A program made the position numbers and the translations under genes. Below are positions 27,864-34,992 of a DNA stretch of 64,000 nucleotides, piece by piece; position 1 is the first letter of the stretch, and each line of letters starts with the position of its first letter. The notes beneath the pieces were generated by a model, which was given only the letters and a program-made list of their open reading frames with translations, was not told the DNA's origin and did not search any database. The DNA is from Vibrio sp. qd031 (GTDB lineage Bacteria; Pseudomonadota; Gammaproteobacteria; Enterobacterales; Vibrionaceae): the NCBI RefSeq assembly GCF_002100145.1, contig NZ_JXQD01000004.1:62001-126000 (forward strand). Direction: 5' to 3'.

Positions 27864-28907
27864 GTGAAACTTTCTATCGAAAACTGGGGAGAGGTTGATG
27901 GACAACCAATCCCTGTTAAGCGCTTTACGTTAGAAAATAGTCTTGGTATGAAGGTGCAATTGACCAATTTTGGTTGCATCGTTACTTCCATCGAGACTCC
28001 CGACCGACACGGCCAACTTGCCGATGTGGTGCTCGGTTACGAAAGCCTAGAAAAATACTTAAATGGACATCCATTTTTTGGAGCAATCGCCGGACGCTAT
28101 GCCAACCGCATAAAGTCAGGGCGCTATACTCTTGATGGCGAAAATTTTCAACTCGAAACCAACGAATTACCAACGGGCCAGCACCTTCATGGTGGTTGCA
28201 AAGGATTCGATAAACATGTGTGGAGTTTTGCTGTTGAAGAGCAAGCGGAAGCGACGTTTATCCATCTAAGCCGCGTCTCACCGGACGGTGAATCAGGGTA
28301 CGGCGGTAACCTAACGGTAACGCACACCATTGGTTTAGATGAACTCAATCAAGTTCATTATAATTTTAAAGCCACAACCGATAAACCAACCATTGTTAAT
28401 CTTTGTAATCATAGCTATTACAACTTAGGTGGTCATGATTCTGGTACGGTAAATGGACACCGACTCAAACTTAATGCTGACTTCTATACACCAGTGCGGG
28501 AAGACTCTATCCCAACCGGCGAAATTCGCTCCGTGTTAGATACGGCATTAAACTTTACTCGCTTAAGAGAGATCGGTGACGGTGAATACGACCACAACTT
28601 CGTGCTGAATCGACACCAAACAGACGGTGATTATCAGGTTGCAGCTGAGCTGTATGAGCCACAAAGTGGCCGCGTGATGACAGTATTAACGACTCAACCA
28701 GGGGTGCAATTCTATAACGGCTTTAAGCTATCGAACAAACCTTGGTATGGACGAAATGGCCATAAGTACGAAGCGCGAGAAGGCATGTGTTTGGAAACAC
28801 AGCACTTTCCTGACAGCCCAAATCGGTCTCATTTCCCTTCGACTCGATTGAACCCTGGGGAAGTGTTTGAAGAGAAAACCATTCACCGCTTTTCTACTCA
28901 GTCATAA
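27864..28907 (+). CDS. Aldose 1-epimerase, probable SQ mutarotase
   Basis: A 347-residue GalM-type mutarotase. It has the substrate motif HLHGGCKGFDKHVW with the catalytic His, NHSYYNLGG with the second His, and the C-terminal catalytic Glu in GMCLETQHFPDSPN. The role in this context is to interconvert the alpha-SQ anomer released by the glycosidase and the beta form; E. coli has YihR at this place, but this protein is longer and closer to general GalM. Translation starts at GTG 27864, with GAGAGG eight bases upstream, only 19 bases after the repeat element. Confidence 0.88.
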   Translation: MKLSIENWGEVDGQPIPVKRFTLENSLGMKVQLTNFGCIVTSIETPDRHGQLADVVLGYESLEKYLNGHPFFGAIAGRYANRIKSGRYTLDGENFQLETNELPTGQHLHGGCKGFDKHVWSFAVEEQAEATFIHLSRVSPDGESGYGGNLTVTHTIGLDELNQVHYNFKATTDKPTIVNLCNHSYYNLGGHDSGTVNGHRLKLNADFYTPVREDSIPTGEIRSVLDTALNFTRLREIGDGEYDHNFVLNRHQTDGDYQVAAELYEPQSGRVMTVLTTQPGVQFYNGFKLSNKPWYGRNGHKYEAREGMCLETQHFPDSPNRSHFPSTRLNPGEVFEEKTIHRFSTQS

Positions 28908-28924
28908 GGCTTCTTCAAAATAAT

Positions 28925-28950
28925 TGCAGAGCGCCCCTTCGCTCTGCATT
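28925..28950 (+). terminator. Terminator-like hairpin after the epimerase gene
   Basis: TGCAGAGCG/CGCTCTGCA stem around CCCCTT followed by a weak T-rich tract, so yihS probably has its own promoter. Confidence 0.6.
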
Positions 28951-28954
28951 AATC

Positions 28955-29055
28955 TTGTCCAAAATTGTCATAGTTTGTGCACTAACGCTCAAAAATGTCC
29001 ATTTGTGGTTATTTTTGTCATAAAGTGATACTCAACTAACAGAATTAGAGGCCAC
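28955..29055 (+). promoter_or_regulatory. yihS promoter/operator region
   Basis: Contains TTGTCATAGTTTGTG (28965-28979), ATGTCCATTTGTG (28995-29007) and TTGTCATAAAGTG (29015-29027). The stretch from CTC at 28988 to CTAACAGAA aligns over about 60 bases with the sequence upstream of the aldolase gene, a duplicated control element. Confidence 0.65.
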
Positions 29056-29101
29056 TGACTGATAATTTCGGTGGCAACAAAAAAATATAAGGAAACAAAA
29101 G

Positions 29102-30352
29102 ATGAAGTGGATTAACACCCGTTCTCATAACTCTTGGTTGGATACAGAAACAGACCGTATCTTTGAATTTGGTCGCAACGCGGTAGTGCCAAATGGTTTT
29201 GGCTGGATTGGTAATAACGGCAACGTTCGTGATGAGATGGGCACTCGCCTTTGGATCTCGGCGCGTATGTTGCACTGTTATGCACTTGCCGCTCACATGG
29301 GGCGTCCTGGAGCGATGGACCTCGTTGAGCACGGTATCGCAGCGCTTGAGGGCCCTCTGAAAGATCACGAGCACGGCGGTTGGTTTGCAACCATCGATAA
29401 CGAAGGTGAAGGCGTTATGGATGACTCAAAGCAGGGTTATCAGCACGCATTCTTACTTCTTGGTGCTGCTAGTGCGGTCACTACCGGTCACCCACGAGCA
29501 CAAGCGCTGCTTGATGAAGCGATTAAAGTGTACGACGAGCATTTCTGGGTTGAAGAGAAACAGATGTGTTACGAATCATGGGATCGAGAGTTCACTGAAA
29601 CTGAAGACTATCGTGGTGGCAACATGGCGATGCACTCTGTCGAAGCCTTCTTGATCGTTTACGATGTAACAAAAGATAAAAAGTGGCTCGATCGTGCACT
29701 AAACATTACTGATTTCATGGTTCACAAAACGGCTAAGGGCTTGAGCTACCGCGTAAACGAACACTTTGATTCAGACTGGAATCCATTGCCGGATTACAAC
29801 AAAGAAACCCCTGCAAGTCACTTCCGTGCCTACGGCGGTACACCTGGACATTGGATTGAGTGGGGGCGTTTAATTTGTCACCTTCGCGCAACGCTATTAG
29901 ACATTGGCGCGGAGGCTCCTGAGTGGATGCTGGAAGATGCGATTGGCCTGTTTGATGCAACTGTTCGTGACGCATGGCATGTTGATGGTGCACCAGGCTT
30001 TGTTTACTCGGTGGATTGGGATGGTAAACCAGTAGTGCGTGAGCGAATTCGTTGGGCACCTGTTGAAGCCATTGGTACGGCTTATGCGCTATACGAAGTA
30101 ACTGGCGACAAGAAGTACGAAGAGTATTACCGCCTTTGGTGGGATTACTGCCGCACCTACCTTATCGATTACGAAGGCTGCTCTTGGTGGCAAGAGCTAG
30201 ACTGCAATAACCAAGCGGGCACCAGCAAAGTGTGGGATGGCAAGCAAGACATCTACCACCTTATGCACTGCCTAGTGATCCCTCGCTTACCGCTAACTCC
30301 TGGTCTTGCGCCAGCATTGGCACAAGGTCGTCTGGACGAAAACATGAAGTAA
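29102..30352 (+). CDS. yihS: Sulfoquinovose isomerase (YihS-like)
   Basis: Converts SQ to 6-deoxy-6-sulfofructose, the entry reaction of sulfo-EMP. The 416-residue AGE-superfamily (alpha/alpha)6 barrel follows E. coli YihS closely from [13 protein letters not shown] to the end. The two catalytic His are in [11 protein letters not shown] (His250) and DIYHLMHC (His386). Arg55, Gln364 and Gln382 correspond to residues I recall as sulfonate/sugar contacts in E. coli (Arg55, Gln362, Gln379). A mannose or AGE epimerase is therefore unlikely. AAGGAAAC lies upstream of the ATG, and the gene has its own promoter region and terminator. Confidence 0.95.
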   Translation: MKWINTRSHNSWLDTETDRIFEFGRNAVVPNGFGWIGNNGNVRDEMGTRLWISARMLHCYALAAHMGRPGAMDLVEHGIAALEGPLKDHEHGGWFATIDNEGEGVMDDSKQGYQHAFLLLGAASAVTTGHPRAQALLDEAIKVYDEHFWVEEKQMCYESWDREFTETEDYRGGNMAMHSVEAFLIVYDVTKDKKWLDRALNITDFMVHKTAKGLSYRVNEHFDSDWNPLPDYNKETPASHFRAYGGTPGHWIEWGRLICHLRATLLDIGAEAPEWMLEDAIGLFDATVRDAWHVDGAPGFVYSVDWDGKPVVRERIRWAPVEAIGTAYALYEVTGDKKYEEYYRLWWDYCRTYLIDYEGCSWWQELDCNNQAGTSKVWDGKQDIYHLMHCLVIPRLPLTPGLAPALAQGRLDENMK

Positions 30353-30383
30353 TCTGACGCACTAATACACTGTAAGCGATATT

Positions 30384-30413
30384 AAATGACAGCCGATGGT
30401 TGTCATTTTTTTT
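30384..30413 (+). terminator. yihS intrinsic terminator
   Basis: AAATGACA/TGTCATTT stem around an 8-9-base loop followed by TTTTT. Confidence 0.75.
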
Positions 30414-30432
30414 ACCCTGATTAGCGCAACTG

Positions 30433-30515
30433 TTTCGACATTTTTGTGTTTCAACACTCACTTTTGTCCATTTGTGTCATTATTTGTAATAAAATGATAG
30501 CTAACTAACAGAAAT
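30433..30515 (+). promoter_or_regulatory. Aldolase gene promoter/operator region
   Basis: Contains CGACATTTTTGTG, TTGTCCATTTGTG (30464-30476) and TTGTAATAAAATGATA, ending CTAACTAACAGAA. Nearly the same order and spacing as upstream of yihS, so both genes should respond to one repressor. Confidence 0.65.
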
Positions 30516-30578
30516 GAGTTCTTTTGACTGCTACTTTAGCTCTGTAACCAACAAACAATTCCAAAGAGGATTTCTCGC

Positions 30579-31439
30579 ATGCCTTACATGTCTGGTAAAA
30601 CAATGATTCAAGAAGCGTGGAACAATGGCTATGCCATCGGCGCTTTTACCGCTCATAACCTAGAAACAATCAAAGCAGTATTGCTTGCCGCTGAGCAAGA
30701 AAAGTCACCAATTATGATCCAGATTGGTCAAAAAGCGATTAATGAAATGGGCATGAAACCTCTTCGTGACGCTATCGACTCGTTGATAGAGCATCACCAA
30801 ATTACTGTACCAATCTGTGTTCACTTAGACCACAGCCGTAAGTTTGAACAATGCATGGAAGCGGCAACGCGTGACTTCCAATCACTGATGTTTGACGGCT
30901 CGGCACTACCGTTTGAAGACAACATCCGTATTACTAAAGCTGTGGTTGAAGTTGCTAATGCTCTAGGGCTAGGTGCGGAAGGTGAAATTGGTAAGATTGG
31001 TGGTACAGAAGATGACATCACGGTTGATGAAAAAGACGCGATGATCACCACGGTAGAAGAGGCTCTAGACTTTTCTGAGCGCACTGGTGTTGACTACCTT
31101 GCAGTTTCAATTGGTACTGCACACGGCGTTTACAAGACCACTCCTGAGCTTAAATTCGATCGTCTTTCTGAAATCAAAGAAGCAGTTAAAAAGCCAATTG
31201 TTTTACACGGCGGTTCTGGTGTGCCAGATGACCAAGTGGTTGAAGCCGTTAAGCGTGGCGTTGCAAAAATCAACGTTGATACAGAGCTTCGTCAAGGCTT
31301 CATCAAAGGCGTTCAAGCTCACTGGAAAGAGAATGAGAATGACTTCATTCTAGCCGACGTAATGAACACGGGTATTGCGTCTATGGTCGAAGTTGTACAA
31401 CACAAAATTCGCCTATTCGGATCGGCTGGAAAAGCGTAA
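30579..31439 (+). CDS. Class II (zinc) aldolase, probable sulfofructose 1-phosphate aldolase
   Basis: A 286-residue metal-dependent aldolase of the FbaA/KbaY/GatY family. Catalytic Asp84 and zinc ligand His85 lie in VHLDHS, zinc ligands His182 in GTAHGVY and His210 in VLHGGSG, and the DHAP-binding Asn232 in INVDTEL. By context it cleaves SFP to DHAP and 3-sulfolactaldehyde. E. coli uses the unrelated class I YihT for this, and no YihT homologue occurs in the window. The closest characterised relatives act on tagatose- or fructose-bisphosphate, so sulfonate specificity is inferred from context. AAGAGGA precedes the ATG. Confidence 0.85.
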   Translation: MPYMSGKTMIQEAWNNGYAIGAFTAHNLETIKAVLLAAEQEKSPIMIQIGQKAINEMGMKPLRDAIDSLIEHHQITVPICVHLDHSRKFEQCMEAATRDFQSLMFDGSALPFEDNIRITKAVVEVANALGLGAEGEIGKIGGTEDDITVDEKDAMITTVEEALDFSERTGVDYLAVSIGTAHGVYKTTPELKFDRLSEIKEAVKKPIVLHGGSGVPDDQVVEAVKRGVAKINVDTELRQGFIKGVQAHWKENENDFILADVMNTGIASMVEVVQHKIRLFGSAGKA

Positions 31440-31519
31440 TCGAACAAAAGTGAAACCGTGTTAACGTTTCCACTTGTCATTTTTGTGATGGTAAACGTAC
31501 AAAAAGCGACAGGTTCGAT

Positions 31520-31559
31520 GTGATTGTGAATGGCTTCACGGAATGAAATTCACAATCAC
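31520..31559. repeat. 12-bp inverted repeat with CRP-like core
   Basis: GTGATTGTGAAT and ATTCACAATCAC are perfect complements separated by 16 bases. The left arm overlaps TGTGA-ATGGCT-TCACG (31525-31540), nine of ten bases of the CRP half-sites. Confidence 0.75.
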
Positions 31560-31641
31560 GTAGGATTAAAAAATAACAAAGAGGCCATGCGCAAAGATGG
31601 CTCAAAATACATAACGTGAATAGCAATAAAAGGTCTCTACA

Positions 31642-31746
31642 ATGTGTACTTCCAAGCCCAAATCAAGGACTTTAGCTGTGGGTCACCCCCTCATCAAAGA
31701 CCCCGTAGGTACCACTTCCAATCAATTGGATCATCGAAGGTCTTGA
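31642..31746 (+). CDS. Possible 34-residue leader ORF
   Basis: ATG at 31642 is preceded by AAAAGG nine bases upstream and opens a 34-codon frame (MCTSKPKSRTLAVGH...DHRRS). No homology recognised, no hydrophobic segment. It ends 145 bases before dctQ. It could be a leader peptide or chance; coding evidence is only the ribosome site. Confidence 0.25.
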   Translation: MCTSKPKSRTLAVGHPLIKDPVGTTSNQLDHRRS

Positions 31747-31891
31747 GCATTGCGTAAGAGCTTGTGCTGACACCAGTTATTAAGTCTAACGGTCAAGCAG
31801 CGACAACCTCAACGAAAACCTTGCTTAACACATCCCAAGAGGGCTAACCCTCTCTTAGCAAACATTTTTTAAAAGAATCAATGGTGACTCT

Positions 31892-32431
31892 ATGCTTAAA
31901 GCAATTGAAAACGCTTTACATACGATCAATGCCCCTGTCGCGCGCTGGACCGCTCAAATAGCCGGTTTTATGTTGTTTGTGATGACACTGATCGTTTTGC
32001 TACAGGTAGCTTGCCGCTACATTTTGAATATTCCACTTAGCTGGACGGACGAATCATCACGCTTTCTGATGATTTACATGACCTACCTTTGTCTGCCGCT
32101 CATCTATCTACAAGATCGCAATATCGCGATGACCTTTATTACCGACAAACTAAAAGGAACTCGAGTGTATGAGTTGCTGATGATTGTGGCTCACATCTGT
32201 GCAATCGTTCTATTTGTTGTGTGGATCTACTTTGGCTACACCTTCTTCAAGACTGGCTCGGTAATGGCAGATAGTCTTCCTATTCCAATGTACGTTGTGT
32301 ATGCCATGCCACCAATTATGTTGTTTATCTCGTGCTTCGCTGCCTTAGAAAAACTGGCTGGCTCTCTGCACAACCTTATCCATTTTAACGCTTATAAAAA
32401 GTCGCTAATTGCGGCCGAAGCGGCAGAGTAG
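31892..32431 (+). CDS. dctQ: TRAP transporter small membrane subunit (DctQ)
   Basis: A 179-residue DctQ-type subunit with four hydrophobic helices (about residues 20-42, 55-72, 95-118 and 135-155) and the family segment LSWTDESSRFLMIYMTYL. It pairs with DctM in sodium-driven uptake of organic acids or sulfonates delivered by the periplasmic receptor. It is the first gene of dctQ-dctM-dctP, each separated by short gaps. Here the transporter stands where E. coli carries YihO/YihP, so SQ or sulfoquinovosyl glycerol is the likely substrate; this is inferred from context. Confidence 0.92.
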   Translation: MLKAIENALHTINAPVARWTAQIAGFMLFVMTLIVLLQVACRYILNIPLSWTDESSRFLMIYMTYLCLPLIYLQDRNIAMTFITDKLKGTRVYELLMIVAHICAIVLFVVWIYFGYTFFKTGSVMADSLPIPMYVVYAMPPIMLFISCFAALEKLAGSLHNLIHFNAYKKSLIAAEAAE

Positions 32432-32441
32432 AGGTCTTATC

Positions 32442-33731
32442 ATGGTTTCTCCAATTTTCGTTCTCTATTTCTTGGTTTTCCTACTGATCGGTGTACCGGT
32501 GCTGTTTGCTTTGGGTTTGTCTCCCATCATCACCTTTGTACAAAATGATCAGGTCCTGTTCATCAACATGCTTTACCAGCGTCTTTACTCTGGTTTGGAT
32601 AACTTCTTACTGCTCGCACTACCGTTCTTTATGCTAGCGGGCGAATGTATGTCTAGTGGTGGTATCACCCCTCGCATCATCTCTTTTGCTCAGACGCGTG
32701 TTCAGCACCTGCGAGGTGGTCTTGGTCATGTGGTTATCTTGACCTCAACACTGTTTGGCGCTTTGACTGGCTCGGCGGTAGCCGCGACATCAGCGATCGG
32801 CAACATGCTTATCCCTGAAATGACCAAATACAAATACAACAAGAGTTACTCCGCGGCACTAACGGCAGCGGCAACAGTATTGGGTAATATCATCCCACCG
32901 TCTGGTTTGATGCTACTTTATGCCTTTGTTATGAACACCTCAGTAGCCGCGATGTTTATCGCAGGCATCGTCCCAGGTATTATTTTCTGCTTGGGCTTGA
33001 TGGTGGTGAACCGCTTCCAGATCGCCAAATATCCTGAGGTCGAGACTCTGCCACGTGCAAGCAAGCTTGATCGTAAGACCAGCCTTAAGCTCGCTATTCT
33101 GCCGTTACTTACTCCAGTTATCATTTTAGGCGGTATTTACGGTGGTATCTTTACCCCAACTGAAGCCGCTGCGGTTGCAGTAGCCTACGCAATCTTCCTA
33201 TCGATTTATGTCATCAAAGTTGCTGACATGAAAGCGACCTACGCGCTATTTGCTAAAGTGGCTGTCAACGCTGCTGCGGTACTGATCATTGTCGCGGCCG
33301 CGAGTGGGTTTGCGTCTGCTGTTAGCTTCTCGGGCATATCGGGTATGGTGAATGATTTCTTCATGAGCATTACTCGTGACCCAATCATGCTGTTCTTCAT
33401 CATCAATATCTTCCTGTTCATCGTGGGCATGTTCCTCGATGCAGGTCCAGCTATCTTGATCTTTGCGCCAATCATTGCGCCAATCATGATCAATTTGGGT
33501 ATTGACCCTGTGCACTTCGGTGTAGTGATGGTTATCAACCTTTCTATTGGCCTTGCGACACCGCCTATGGGCTTGGTTCTGTTTGTTGCCGCAGGGGTAT
33601 CTGGAGAGCCGCTACAAAAAATATCGAAGGCGATCATTCCATTCTTGATTGTAGAGTTCTTGATCATCTTCTTAATCTCATTCTACCCAGACTTGGTAAT
33701 TGGTCTTCCGAAACTACTCGGTGTGATGTGA
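32442..33731 (+). CDS. dctM: TRAP transporter large membrane subunit (DctM)
   Basis: A 429-residue, roughly 12-helix permease subunit of the IT superfamily. Family blocks are visible: FFMLAGECMSSGGI, GALTGSAVAATSAIGNMLIPEM, NIIPPSGLMLLYA, GIFTPTEAAAVAVAYA, and GMFLDAGPAILIFAPI. ATG 32442 is used because AGAGG lies upstream and the protein then starts MVSPIFVLYFL; an upstream in-frame ATG at 32409 overlaps dctQ. It forms the ion-coupled channel together with DctQ. Confidence 0.94.
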   Translation: MVSPIFVLYFLVFLLIGVPVLFALGLSPIITFVQNDQVLFINMLYQRLYSGLDNFLLLALPFFMLAGECMSSGGITPRIISFAQTRVQHLRGGLGHVVILTSTLFGALTGSAVAATSAIGNMLIPEMTKYKYNKSYSAALTAAATVLGNIIPPSGLMLLYAFVMNTSVAAMFIAGIVPGIIFCLGLMVVNRFQIAKYPEVETLPRASKLDRKTSLKLAILPLLTPVIILGGIYGGIFTPTEAAAVAVAYAIFLSIYVIKVADMKATYALFAKVAVNAAAVLIIVAAASGFASAVSFSGISGMVNDFFMSITRDPIMLFFIINIFLFIVGMFLDAGPAILIFAPIIAPIMINLGIDPVHFGVVMVINLSIGLATPPMGLVLFVAAGVSGEPLQKISKAIIPFLIVEFLIIFLISFYPDLVIGLPKLLGVM

Positions 33732-33784
33732 CCAGGTTTAAAGAATACGTGAATCAAAATATATAAGACTATAAGGAACATACG

Positions 33785-34834
33785 ATGAAAAAATCACTAC
33801 TGGCCATTGCTACTACAGCATTGCTTGCCTCAGGTGCTGCATACTCAGCGGATTACAAACTAACTGTACCGCACGTATCTAACCTAGACAGCTACAACCA
33901 CCAATCTCTTTTGGTTTTCAAAAACTATGTAGAGTCTCGCTCAAACGGTGCAATTGAAGTAGATATTTACCCATCAGGCCAGCTATGTAGTAATGCCAAG
34001 GAGTGTATTGCCGGAGTTCAAGCGGGCATGTTTGATTACTTCCAAACCACAACCGCTGAGCTTGCTAACTTTTGGAACCCAGTAGGCGCGTTTGACCTAC
34101 CATACTTGCTACCAAACGACCGCGTAGCTGAGTGTGTTTACGACAATGAAGAGTTCTTGGGTGATGTTCGTGGCGAGCTTATGCAGCGCGCACCTAACGT
34201 TCGTCTAATGATGGTATCTAACTCTGGTGGCTGGCGTAACATTGCAACTACTAAGAAACAAGTTAAGACTCCAGCGGATGTGAAAGGCCTGAAACTGCGT
34301 ACCGTACCAGCACGAATCCAACAAGAGTTGGTTAAAGAGCTAGGCGGCGCACCAACACCTATCGCATGGCCTGAAGTATACACTGCACTTTCTACCGGTG
34401 TTGTAGACGGTACTAAGAACGGCATCGTTGATATCGTACAGAACAAATTCCACGAAAGCCTCGACTACATGATCCTTGATGGTCACGCGTACATGGGTGG
34501 CGCTTGGGTATTCAATGACATGAAGTTCAAGTCAATGTCTAACGAGCTTAAGCAAGTGATCGTTGATGGTGTGGATGCACAAAACCAATACCTTCGTGCG
34601 TATCCTAAGCATAAAGAATTCTCAGCATACGAAGAATTCCGTAAAGCTGGCGGTACAATTTACAACCCATCTGTAGCAGAAAAAGCTGAATTCCAGAAAG
34701 AAACAGCACCTGTTAAAGAGTACTTCTTGAGCACTACAGGTAAAGAAGGTGAGAAATGGCTACAACGCTTTGAGAAAGAAATCAAAACGTGTGAAATGGC
34801 TATCCAAGCTGACTACGACATGCAGTTTAAGTAA
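33785..34834 (+). CDS. dctP: TRAP transporter periplasmic substrate-binding protein (DctP)
   Basis: A 349-residue periplasmic receptor with signal peptide MKKSLLAIATTALLASGAAYSA, cleaved before DYK. The DctP fold shows GLKLRTVP with Arg172 at the position that normally clamps a carboxylate, and here perhaps a sulfonate, followed by PTPIAWPEVYTALSTGVVDGTKN. Two Cys pairs (C68/C74, C117 and C346 area) are unusual for the family and could form disulfides. AAGGA precedes the ATG. A hairpin without a U tract follows, which may stabilise the upstream message, as is common after binding-protein genes. Confidence 0.92.
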   Translation: MKKSLLAIATTALLASGAAYSADYKLTVPHVSNLDSYNHQSLLVFKNYVESRSNGAIEVDIYPSGQLCSNAKECIAGVQAGMFDYFQTTTAELANFWNPVGAFDLPYLLPNDRVAECVYDNEEFLGDVRGELMQRAPNVRLMMVSNSGGWRNIATTKKQVKTPADVKGLKLRTVPARIQQELVKELGGAPTPIAWPEVYTALSTGVVDGTKNGIVDIVQNKFHESLDYMILDGHAYMGGAWVFNDMKFKSMSNELKQVIVDGVDAQNQYLRAYPKHKEFSAYEEFRKAGGTIYNPSVAEKAEFQKETAPVKEYFLSTTGKEGEKWLQRFEKEIKTCEMAIQADYDMQFK

Positions 34835-34850
34835 TACCTTAACGCCTAAT

Positions 34851-34873
34851 GGCCTCTGCGGCATGCAGAGGCC
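34851..34873 (+). promoter_or_regulatory. Hairpin between dctP and yihQ
   Basis: GGCCTCTGC/GCAGAGGCC perfect 9-bp stem with a 5-base loop and no following T run. A 3'-stabilising structure or partial attenuator is more likely than a full terminator. Confidence 0.6.
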
Positions 34874-34992
34874 AACTTCTAGCTCCCTTCTGTTCTTTAT
34901 GGACAAACAATCAAAACAATTAAAGAGTTAGATAGTTTTCATCAACGTGAAATATTAAGCGAAGCACTGTGCTTTGCGGATCGAGGTTCTAA

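Larger units (their letters stand above)
31440..31891 (+). promoter_or_regulatory. 452-base leader upstream of the TRAP transporter genes
   Basis: Holds, in order: a terminator-like hairpin for the aldolase (31447-31475), an operator-like TTGTCATTTTTGTG (31474-31487), a CRP-like TGTGA-N6-TCACG (31525-31540), a 12-bp perfect inverted repeat (31520-31531 with 31548-31559), a 34-codon frame with a ribosome site (31642-31746) and CTAACCC-rich sequence up to dctQ. Unusually long for this cluster. Confidence 0.6.

Noticed and set aside
29102..30352. Annotation as N-acylglucosamine 2-epimerase or mannose isomerase
   Set aside because: The sequence tracks E. coli YihS throughout and keeps its SQ-contact residues, and the neighbours are all sulfo-EMP genes.
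33239..33667. 142-codon minus-strand frame inside dctM
   Set aside because: Antisense shadow of a hydrophobic permease gene, rich in Met, Ile, Lys and Thr, with no family features.
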